The translations under genes and the position numbers were made by a program. Source: Bacteroidota bacterium (lineage in GTDB: Bacteria; Bacteroidota; Bacteroidia; Flavobacteriales; Weeksellaceae). From it: a stretch of DNA of 64,000 bases. Shown here piece after piece: positions 57,720 through 64,000 of the stretch. Numbering within the stretch: the first letter of the stretch is position 1; the number at the start of each line of letters is the position of its first letter. The stretch lies in assembly GCA_018902795.1 (NCBI GenBank), contig JAHIQD010000007.1, positions 26,191 to 90,190 on the forward strand. The letters are read 5' to 3'. Under the pieces are notes generated by a model. The model saw only the letters and a list, made by a program, of their open reading frames with translations. It ran no database searches and had not been told where the DNA came from.

Positions 57720-60113
57720 ATGAAAAGAAGAATCAAACACGTTACGGTTCTTGGTTCAGGAATAATGGGAACAGGTATTGCAGCACACTTTGCCAATATT
57801 GGCATTGAAGTTCTTCTCCTCGATATCGTCCCGTTTGAACTCAATGAAACCGAGCAGAAAAAAGGATTAACCAGGGAAGACAAAATAGTAAGGAACAGAA
57901 TAGCTTCCGAAAATTTTGAAAAGCTTAAAAAAGCAAGCCCGGCTCTTTTGTACACCCCGAAATTTGCCGACAGAATCACCGTTGGAAACTTCGATGACGA
58001 CCTGCAGAAAATTAAAAACACCGACTGGATTATTGAAGTGGTTGTTGAAAGACTCGACATCAAAAAATCGGTGTACGAAAAAATTGAGCAGTTCAGAAAA
58101 CCCGGAACTTTGGTTTCTTCCAACACTTCGGGTATTCCTATTCACTTTTTGATCGAAGGAAGAAGCGATGATTTCAAGAAATACTTCGCCGGAACACACT
58201 TCTTCAATCCGGTAAGGTATCTGCCGCTTTTGGAAATCATTCCGACTCCGGAAACCGATCCTGAAGTCGTGAAATTCTATATGGATTTCGGCGCGAAATT
58301 CTTAGGAAAAACTACGGTTTTAGCAAAAGACACTCCTGCATTCATCGCCAACAGAATCGGTGTTTTCTCGATGATGAATCTATTGCACGAGGTAAAAGGT
58401 TTAGGCTTGAACGTAACCGATATTGACAAATTAACCGGTCCGGTAATCGGGCGGCCAAAATCAGCAACCTTCAGAACCGCTGACGTTGTTGGATTGGATA
58501 CTTTGGTTCACGTGGCAAACGGTGTCCGTCAGAGCGGTGCTGAAGCTAATGATTTCAATAATGTTTTTGCGCTTCCTGATTATATCCAGAAAATGGTGGA
58601 TAATAACTGGTTGGGTTCAAAATCTCAGCAGGGTTTCTACAAAAAAATTAAAAACGCTGAAGGAAAATCCGAAATTCACGGATTGAATCTGGATACCATG
58701 GAGTATGAACTTCAGGGTAAATCCAGTTTCCCTACCCTTGAGTTGACTAAAAATATCGACAAACCTCTCGACCGTTTCAAAGTGTTGATCGGTGGAAAAG
58801 ATAAAGCCGGAGAACTGTACAGAAAATCACTCGGAGCTTTATTCGCTTATGTTTCTCACAAAGTTCCTGAAATTTCTGACGAAGTTTATAAAATCGACGA
58901 TGCGATGAGAGCAGGTTTCGGTTGGGAAAACGGTCCGTTTGAAATATGGGATGCGGTTGGTGTTCAGAAAGGAATCGAACTGGCTAAAGAAGCAGGTTAT
59001 GAAGTTTCAGACTGGGTAAAAACTGTTGAAACTTTCTATAAAGTAAACGACGAAGGTCAAAGCATTTATTTCGATAAAAACTCAGGAAACTATAGCAATA
59101 TTCCGGGTCAGGAAGCATTTATCATTCTTGACAATATCAGAAAAAACAAAATGCTTTGGAGCAATTCAGGTTCCGCAATTCAGGATTTAGGAGACGGAAT
59201 CATCAATTTTGAAATCCGTTCCAAAATGAATTCTTTGGGCGGCGAAGTTTTGGATGGCTTAAACAGAGCAATCGACCTGGCTGAAAAAGAATACGACGGT
59301 TTGGTCATCGGAAATCAAGGTTCAAATTTCTCCGTTGGAGCGAATTTAGCAATGATTTTAATGATGGCCATTGAACAGGATTGGGATGATCTGAATATGG
59401 CAATCGCCTACTTCCAGAAATCGATGATGAGAGTGCGTTATTCTTCAATTCCTGTTGTCGTTGCTCCTCACGGAATGACTTTAGGAGGCGGTTGCGAAAT
59501 GACGATGCACGCCGACAAAGTAGTTGCAGCTGCAGAAACCTATATTGGTCTTGTTGAAACCGGCGTTGGGGTAATTCCTGGCGGTGGCGGAACGAAAGAG
59601 TTTGCGATCAGAACTTCAAGAGAATTCCACAGTGATGATGTTAAAAACAACCGTCTCCGTGATGCTTTCATGAACATCGCGATGGGAAAAGTGGCCACTT
59701 CAGCTTATGAAGCTTACGATATGGGAATTTTAGAAAACCATAAAGACATAGTGGTGGTGAACAAAAACACCCAGATTCTTGAAGCTAAAAAAGTAGCAAG
59801 ACTCATGGCAGACCAGGGTTACACCCAGCCGATCGAACAGAAAGTGAAAGTTCTTGGAAAAGACGCTCTCGGAATGTTCTATGTTGGAACGGACCAGATG
59901 CTGACCGGAAAATATATTTCTGAGCATGATAAACTGATTGCCGACAAACTCGCCAACGTTTTAGTAGGAGGAAATCTTTCCGAACCAACCGTTGTAACAG
60001 AACAGTATTTACTGAACCTTGAAAGAGAAACTTTCCTTCAGCTTTGTGGCGAAAGAAAAACTTTGGAAAGAATTCAGTACATGTTGCAGAACGGAAAACC
60101 ATTGAGAAACTAA
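57720..60113 (+). CDS. 3-hydroxyacyl-CoA dehydrogenase / enoyl-CoA hydratase fusion
   Basis: The 797-residue protein has the dehydrogenase first and the hydratase last, reverse to E. coli FadB. The N-terminal NAD-binding loop is VTVLGSGIMGTGIAAHFANI, with the catalytic His in FAGTHFFNPVRYLPLLEI. The crotonase domain begins at about residue 480, with the oxyanion-hole and catalytic glutamates in GMTLGGGCEMTMHA and ETGVGVIPGGGGTKE. It catalyses steps 2 and 3 of beta-oxidation, with NAD+. It follows marR by 47 bases and precedes the thiolase by 19 bases. Confidence 0.93.
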   Translation: MKRRIKHVTVLGSGIMGTGIAAHFANIGIEVLLLDIVPFELNETEQKKGLTREDKIVRNRIASENFEKLKKASPALLYTPKFADRITVGNFDDDLQKIKNTDWIIEVVVERLDIKKSVYEKIEQFRKPGTLVSSNTSGIPIHFLIEGRSDDFKKYFAGTHFFNPVRYLPLLEIIPTPETDPEVVKFYMDFGAKFLGKTTVLAKDTPAFIANRIGVFSMMNLLHEVKGLGLNVTDIDKLTGPVIGRPKSATFRTADVVGLDTLVHVANGVRQSGAEANDFNNVFALPDYIQKMVDNNWLGSKSQQGFYKKIKNAEGKSEIHGLNLDTMEYELQGKSSFPTLELTKNIDKPLDRFKVLIGGKDKAGELYRKSLGALFAYVSHKVPEISDEVYKIDDAMRAGFGWENGPFEIWDAVGVQKGIELAKEAGYEVSDWVKTVETFYKVNDEGQSIYFDKNSGNYSNIPGQEAFIILDNIRKNKMLWSNSGSAIQDLGDGIINFEIRSKMNSLGGEVLDGLNRAIDLAEKEYDGLVIGNQGSNFSVGANLAMILMMAIEQDWDDLNMAIAYFQKSMMRVRYSSIPVVVAPHGMTLGGGCEMTMHADKVVAAAETYIGLVETGVGVIPGGGGTKEFAIRTSREFHSDDVKNNRLRDAFMNIAMGKVATSAYEAYDMGILENHKDIVVVNKNTQILEAKKVARLMADQGYTQPIEQKVKVLGKDALGMFYVGTDQMLTGKYISEHDKLIADKLANVLVGGNLSEPTVVTEQYLLNLERETFLQLCGERKTLERIQYMLQNGKPLRN

Positions 60114-60132
60114 TTTTAAAAATTAAGAAAAA

Positions 60133-61314
60133 ATGTCAAGACAAGCATATATCATAAAAGGTTTCAGAACGGCCGTTGGCAAGGCGCCAAAGGGAAGTCT
60201 GAGATTTACAAGACCAGATGTTCTGGCCGCGACCGTCATTGAAAAATTAATGGCTGCAGTACCACAACTCGACAAAGACAGAGTTGATGATCTGATCGTT
60301 GGAAACGCAATGCCGGAAGCAGAACAGGGCTTAAATGTCGCCCGTTTAATCTCTTTAATGGGATTGAATACCGACAAAGTTCCGGGAGTTACCGTAAACC
60401 GTTACTGCGCATCAGGTTCTGAAGCCATCGCCATTGCGTCAGCAAAAATCCAGGCGGGAATGGCTGACTGTATCATCGCAGGCGGAACAGAATCAATGTC
60501 CTACATTCCAATGGGAGGTTACAAACCTGTTCCGGAAACCGAAATCTCTAAAACACACCCTGATTATTACTGGGGAATGGGTTACACCGCGGAAGAAGTG
60601 GCAAACCAGTATAAAATCTCCCGCGAAGAGCAGGATCAGTTCGCTTTTGAATCCCACATGAAAGCTTTGAAAGCCAATGAAGAAGGAAAATTCGCGAACC
60701 AGATTGTTTCCATCCCAGTAGAATATAATTTTCTGGATGAAAACCAGAAGATGCAGACCAAGAAATTCGATTTCTCTGTAGATGAAGGACCAAGAAAAGA
60801 CACCAGCTTAGAAGGTTTAGCCAAACTCCGTCCGGTTTTCGCAAACGGAGGTTCAGTGACCGCAGGTAACTCTTCACAGATGAGTGACGGTGCAGCTTTC
60901 GTGATCGTAATGTCCGAAGAAATGGTGAAAGAATTAGGTCTGGAACCTGAAGCAAGACTGGTTGCTTACGCTGCAGCCGGTTTAGAGCCAAGAATCATGG
61001 GAATGGGACCAATTTACGCCATCCCGAAAGCTTTAAAACAGGCAGGTTTAGAACTGAAAGACATCGATCTCATTGAACTGAACGAAGCCTTCGCCTCTCA
61101 GTCCGTAGCGATTAAAAAAGAATTAAACCTGAATCCTGATATCCTTAACGTAAACGGCGGTGCCATCGCATTAGGGCATCCACTGGGCTGTACCGGAACA
61201 AAACTTACCGTTCAGCTTCTGGACGAAATGAGAAAGCGCGGCAACAAATACGGAATGGTTTCCATGTGCGTAGGAACCGGCCAGGGAGCAGCATCAATTT
61301 TTGAATTACTATAA
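60133..61314 (+). CDS. fadA: Acetyl-CoA C-acyltransferase (3-ketoacyl-CoA thiolase)
   Basis: The 393-residue thiolase has the nucleophile C92 in VNRYCASGSEAIAIA, the histidine in NGGAIALGHPLGCTGTKL and the acid-base Cys in VSMCVGTGQGAASIFE. The segment GGTESMSYIPMGGY is typical of degradative thiolases of bacterial beta-oxidation. It cleaves 3-ketoacyl-CoA to acetyl-CoA and a shortened acyl-CoA, the last step of each cycle. It lies between the dehydrogenase/hydratase (19 bases) and acyl-CoA dehydrogenase (20 bases). It is distinct from the AtoB-like enzyme at 39 kb. Confidence 0.93.
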   Translation: MSRQAYIIKGFRTAVGKAPKGSLRFTRPDVLAATVIEKLMAAVPQLDKDRVDDLIVGNAMPEAEQGLNVARLISLMGLNTDKVPGVTVNRYCASGSEAIAIASAKIQAGMADCIIAGGTESMSYIPMGGYKPVPETEISKTHPDYYWGMGYTAEEVANQYKISREEQDQFAFESHMKALKANEEGKFANQIVSIPVEYNFLDENQKMQTKKFDFSVDEGPRKDTSLEGLAKLRPVFANGGSVTAGNSSQMSDGAAFVIVMSEEMVKELGLEPEARLVAYAAAGLEPRIMGMGPIYAIPKALKQAGLELKDIDLIELNEAFASQSVAIKKELNLNPDILNVNGGAIALGHPLGCTGTKLTVQLLDEMRKRGNKYGMVSMCVGTGQGAASIFELL

Positions 61315-61334
61315 ACCATAAAAACATAAATAAA

Positions 61335-63125
61335 ATGAGCGATACAATCACAAACAATTTGAAAGGTGGTGAATTCATCATCAAAGATATTCCGGCAAGT
61401 GAAATTTTCACGCTTGAAGAACTGAGCGACGAGCAGAAAATGCTCCGCGATTCCATCAGAGAATTTATTGACAAAGAAGTAGTTCCCAACCACGAACGCT
61501 TTGAACATAAAGATTATGCGTTAACAGAAGAAATGATGCGCAAACTCGGCGACATGGGTGTGCTCGGTGTTGCAGTGCCCGAAGAATATGGTGGCCTCGG
61601 AATGGGTTTTATTACCACCATGTTAGCCTGCGATATGGCCTCCGGTGCCAACGGATCACTTGCGACGGCTTACGGAGCACATACCGGAATCGGAACTTTA
61701 CCGATCTTACTTTACGGAACCGAAGAACTTAAGAAAAAATACCTTCCCGATTTAGCGGCAGGAACCAAATTCGGCGCATACTGTTTAACAGAACCTGATG
61801 CAGGATCTGACGCCAACTCCGGGAAAACGAAGGCAAAACTTTCCGAAGACGGCAAACATTATATCATCAACGGACAGAAAATGTGGATCTCCAACGCAGG
61901 TTTTGCAGACACTTTCACCTTTTTCGCCAAAATTGATGATGACAAAAACATTACCGGTTTTGTGATCAACCGTTCCGAACTGGAAGATCCCGCAAGCATG
62001 ACTTTCGGTGAGGAAGAACACAAACTCGGCATCCGCTCCTCCTCTACCCGCCAGGTTTTCTTCAACGACATGAAAGTGCCTGTGGAAAATCTTCTGGGAG
62101 AAAGAAACAACGGTTTCAAAATCGCTTTGAACGCGCTGAATGTAGGCCGTATTAAATTAGCCGCTGCCAACCTTGACGGACAGAGACGTATTTTAGCCCA
62201 CGCCACCCAGTATGCCAACGAAAGAAAACAGTTTGGCGTAGCGATTTCCACTTTCGGAGCCATCAGAAAGAAAATCGCGGAGATGGCAACCGGTATTTTC
62301 GTTTCGGAAGCCGGCTCTTACCGCGTTGCAAAAGATGTTCAGGATAAAATTGATGAACTGATTGCAGGCGGAATGAATCATCAGGAAGCAGAACTCAAAG
62401 GCGTTGAAGAATATGCAGTAGAAGCCTCAATCCTGAAAGTTTTTGTTTCAGATTTAACCCAGCATACCGCAGATGAAGGCATCCAGATCTACGGCGGAAT
62501 GGGCTTCTCCGAAGATGCACCGATGGAGGCAGCATGGCGCGACTCCAGAATTGCGCGGATCTATGAAGGAACCAACGAAATCAACCGTTTATTGGCTGTT
62601 GGAATGTTGATTAAAAAAACAATGAAAGGCGAGATCGATCTTCTGAAACCTGCCATGGCAGTAGGAAAAGAGCTGATGGGAATCCCTTCCTTCGAAGTGC
62701 CTGATTATTCCGAATTGTTAAGCGAAGAAAAAGCATTACTCAGCAATCTGAAGAAAGTATTCTTAATGGTTTCCGGTGCGGCCCTTCAGAAATACATGAT
62801 GGAAATCGAGAAGCAGCAGCATCTGTTATTGAATGCTTCTGAAATCCTGAACCAGATCTACATGGCTGAATCAGCGGTTTTAAGAGCTGAAAAACATTTC
62901 AGTGCAGATTCTGTGGAAGTGGCGATGGCTCAGCTGAACCTTTACAAAGCCACAGAAAAAATCATCGCAGCGGCCAAAGAAGGCATCGTTTCTTTCGCAG
63001 AAGGCGACGAGCAGCGCATGATGCTTTCCGGTCTCCGAAGATTTACCAAATACACCAACCAACCGAACGTAATTGCACTGACAGAAAAAATTGCAGCGCA
63101 TTATGTGGAGAAAGGTCATTACTAA
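61335..63125 (+). CDS. Acyl-CoA dehydrogenase (long, VLCAD-like)
   Basis: The 596-residue flavoenzyme is longer than the short-chain type (about 380). The ACAD core occupies about residues 30-420, with the FAD-binding segment YCLTEPDAGSDANSGKTKAK, GQKMWISNAGFAD, and the catalytic glutamate in RIARIYEGTNEINRLL. A C-terminal helical extension of about 170 residues (SNLKKVFLMVSGAALQKYMM) resembles that of VLCAD and ACAD9. It carries out the first step of beta-oxidation and gives its electrons to the ETF (etfBA at 44-45.7 kb). It is the last gene of the marR operon, ending at the terminator at 63147. Confidence 0.94.
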   Translation: MSDTITNNLKGGEFIIKDIPASEIFTLEELSDEQKMLRDSIREFIDKEVVPNHERFEHKDYALTEEMMRKLGDMGVLGVAVPEEYGGLGMGFITTMLACDMASGANGSLATAYGAHTGIGTLPILLYGTEELKKKYLPDLAAGTKFGAYCLTEPDAGSDANSGKTKAKLSEDGKHYIINGQKMWISNAGFADTFTFFAKIDDDKNITGFVINRSELEDPASMTFGEEEHKLGIRSSSTRQVFFNDMKVPVENLLGERNNGFKIALNALNVGRIKLAAANLDGQRRILAHATQYANERKQFGVAISTFGAIRKKIAEMATGIFVSEAGSYRVAKDVQDKIDELIAGGMNHQEAELKGVEEYAVEASILKVFVSDLTQHTADEGIQIYGGMGFSEDAPMEAAWRDSRIARIYEGTNEINRLLAVGMLIKKTMKGEIDLLKPAMAVGKELMGIPSFEVPDYSELLSEEKALLSNLKKVFLMVSGAALQKYMMEIEKQQHLLLNASEILNQIYMAESAVLRAEKHFSADSVEVAMAQLNLYKATEKIIAAAKEGIVSFAEGDEQRMMLSGLRRFTKYTNQPNVIALTEKIAAHYVEKGHY

Positions 63126-63146
63126 AACAGTTTTTAAACTGCACTT

Positions 63147-63180
63147 AAAAACGCCTCGGGAAACCGGGGCGTTTTTTTTG
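63147..63180 (+). terminator. Terminator of the beta-oxidation operon
   Basis: AAAACGCCTCGG pairs with CCGGGGCGTTTT, with one T-G pair and a GAAA loop, then eight T. Confidence 0.9.
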
Positions 63181-63213
63181 ATAAATGTATGGGTAGCAAT
63201 TAATAAACTTGTG

Positions 63214-63221
63214 TATATTTG
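63214..63221 (+). promoter_or_regulatory. -7 promoter element before the terminal lipoprotein gene
   Basis: TATATTTG matches TAnnTTTG, with predicted start near 63225, three bases before a small ORF that overlaps the lipoprotein start. The -33 box is weak. Confidence 0.55.
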
Positions 63222-63227
63222 AGATTT

Positions 63228-63275
63228 ATGCGTCATGCTAAAGCAACTATTTTGCCCTTAAAATTTATACTATGA
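63228..63275 (+). CDS. Possible 15-residue leader peptide
   Basis: The ORF reads MRHAKATILPLKFIL and stops at a TGA that overlaps the ATG of the lipoprotein gene (ATGA). This arrangement permits translational coupling. Its start lies just after the predicted transcription start. Translation is not shown; it could be chance. Confidence 0.3.
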   Translation: MRHAKATILPLKFIL

Positions 63276-63853
63276 AAAAGATTAATTTATATTTAATATT
63301 GTTGATTGGAATGATTTCTAGTTTAATTTCATGCAAGGCTCAGACTGTTTATCCTCTAAATTCAGATTTTGATGAAATCCCTCAAAATTCATATTTAAAA
63401 GATCTTAATAATGAATTAGATTCTTATATTGGTACATATACGGCAATTTATCAAACCAAAATGATTACTCTATACATCACAAAAGAAAATATGAAGTATT
63501 TTAAATCTTTAAAAATTTATCAAGATGCATTAAGTATAAGGTATATCATTAAAGACGCGACCAATGTTATATTGCAAGATACTTTAACAATGAATTTTCA
63601 AGAAAATCAGCTAAAGCATACGATTTATAGTCATGGAACATATCCTTCTATTAATACGGTTTGGTTCAATTACGGTGGTACCAATTGTGGTGTTGGATGG
63701 GGAAGTATTGAACTGAAAAAAATCAGTTCTACTCAATTATTATGGGAATATAGACCAAACGATACGATATTAGATAGTAGCAGATGTCCACAAGGTACAG
63801 ATATTAATATTTATCTACCCGAAACAAAAGACCTAGTATTTACAAAACAATAA
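63272..63853 (+). CDS. Uncharacterised lipoprotein (DUF6705-like)
   Basis: The 193-residue lipoprotein has the signal MKKINLYLILLIGMISSLIS and lipid Cys 21. The mature part starts KAQTVYPLNSDFDEIPQNS and shows YLKDLNNELDSYIGTYTAIY, TLYITKENMKYFKS and a closing LPETKDLVFTKQ. As far as I recall this matches a group of short bacteroidetal lipoproteins (DUF6705-like), often multi-copy, of unknown function. Codon use is A/T-rich, unlike the neighbouring beta-oxidation genes. Eight bases after its stop begins the IS256-type end, so the insertion sits directly behind it and may have cut off its original terminator. Confidence 0.65.
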   Translation: MKKINLYLILLIGMISSLISCKAQTVYPLNSDFDEIPQNSYLKDLNNELDSYIGTYTAIYQTKMITLYITKENMKYFKSLKIYQDALSIRYIIKDATNVILQDTLTMNFQENQLKHTIYSHGTYPSINTVWFNYGGTNCGVGWGSIELKKISSTQLLWEYRPNDTILDSSRCPQGTDINIYLPETKDLVFTKQ

Positions 63854-63887
63854 AAACAAGGTAGCGTCCCACTAACTGTGTAAGTTG

Positions 63888-63949
63888 AAAAGTTATTCTG
63901 AAAAATTTTGGGCCCTTCAAAGCCCAGAAATTTTTCGGAAATAACTTTT
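63888..63949 (+). repeat. Long hairpin in the IS left end
   Basis: AAAAGTTATT pairs with AATAACTTTT, GAAAAATTT with AAATTTTTC, and GGGC with GCCC, with small internal bulges and an 8-base loop. A T tract follows. It probably acts as a terminator that shields the transposase gene from outside transcription, or blocks its ribosome site. Confidence 0.7.
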
Positions 63950-63975
63950 TACTATTTTTAAACCTTTATACAGTT

Positions 63976-64000
63976 ATGATCGACAAAGAAGAATTATTAA
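63976..64000 (+). CDS. Transposase, IS256-type, N-terminal fragment
   Basis: The visible codons read MIDKEELL and then run off the window. The start (MIxKxELL) resembles flavobacterial IS256-family transposases, DDE enzymes. The remainder of the gene is outside the window, so intactness is unknown. Confidence 0.5.

Larger units (their letters stand above)
63861..64000 (+). mobile_element. IS256-family insertion sequence, left end (cut by window edge)
   Basis: The sequence GTAGCGTCCCACTAACTGTG then TAAG resembles the IS256 terminal repeat in its spaced words GTCC and TGTGTAA. It is followed by a long hairpin and an ORF that starts MIDKEELL, as in IS256-type (Mutator-like) transposases. Only the first 140 bases are here; the right end and target duplication are beyond the window. 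Confidence 0.65.

Noticed and set aside
1..64000. CRISPR array, rRNA operon, prophage or replication origin.
   Set aside because: I saw no regularly spaced direct repeats, no rRNA-like sequence, no phage structural genes and no DnaA-box cluster with dnaA in the window.

Overview
The window looks like a chromosomal segment of a Weeksellaceae-type flavobacterium (Chryseobacterium/Kaistella-like). The evidence is the AT-rich base composition, Bacteroidetes promoters with a -7 element TAnnTTTG and hardly any Shine-Dalgarno sequences, two type IX secretion (T9SS) cargo proteins, a monomeric isocitrate dehydrogenase, a mevalonate kinase, and gene neighbourhoods familiar from that family. The assignment is by recall, not by a database search. 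Almost all of the window is core chromosome. I see no rRNA, CRISPR array, prophage or plasmid backbone.

Layout. 0-9 kb: the tail of a transaldolase gene, tRNA-Arg(UCG), an outer-membrane beta-barrel and giant TPR protein pair, and a 1184-residue T9SS type B surface protein. 9-9.7 kb: a non-coding, repeat-like stretch bracketed by a duplicated 28-30 bp motif. 9.7-18 kb: DUF4142 and cupredoxin genes, an amino-acid permease operon, SPFH protein, dGTPase, Nei-like glycosylase and a T9SS type A protein. 18-24.6 kb: lipoprotein, gcvP, a cysteine-rich miniprotein, DnaJ-like membrane protein and an ECF sigma factor. 24.9-28.5 kb: a co-directional run of seven small proteins (three SRPBCC, VOC, DUF1801, NTF2-like, DinB). 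28.7-34.3 kb: tpx, icd, a second ECF sigma factor with a membrane partner, AraC regulator and an RclC-like protein. 34.4-47.9 kb: pseudouridine synthase, UbiA, mevalonate kinase, two MFS transporters, thiolase, bifunctional nuclease, histidine kinase, etfBA, SDR and M20 dipeptidase. 48-54 kb: a lipoprotein, a methyltransferase, a GxxExxY gene inside an inverted-repeat unit, mutA, divIC, udk, a SanA-like protein and a ferredoxin-type reductase. 54-57 kb: a TlpA-like lipoprotein and an ABC importer lacking a binding protein. 57-63 kb: a MarR-controlled beta-oxidation operon. 63.2-64 kb: a lipoprotein, then the left end of an IS256-type insertion sequence cut by the window edge.

How the genes work together. 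The clearest system is fatty-acid beta-oxidation. A marR gene leads an operon for a 3-hydroxyacyl-CoA dehydrogenase/enoyl-CoA hydratase, a thiolase and an acyl-CoA dehydrogenase. A long palindrome sits just upstream of its -7 box, with a second copy 78 bp further up. The same palindrome, one base different, lies at the matching place before etfBA about 11 kb away, whose product takes electrons from acyl-CoA dehydrogenase. This gives a self-contained regulon prediction. The second notable structure is a 450-bp unit at 49638-50087: a GxxExxY gene with a 17-bp perfect terminal inverted repeat, lying between mutA and a methyltransferase gene whose start codon now falls inside the repeat arm. Several genes (dgt, the 50-residue Cys-rich protein, the araC-type gene, the bifunctional nuclease) have a -7 box placed so that transcription would start at or within two bases of the ATG, suggesting leaderless mRNAs.
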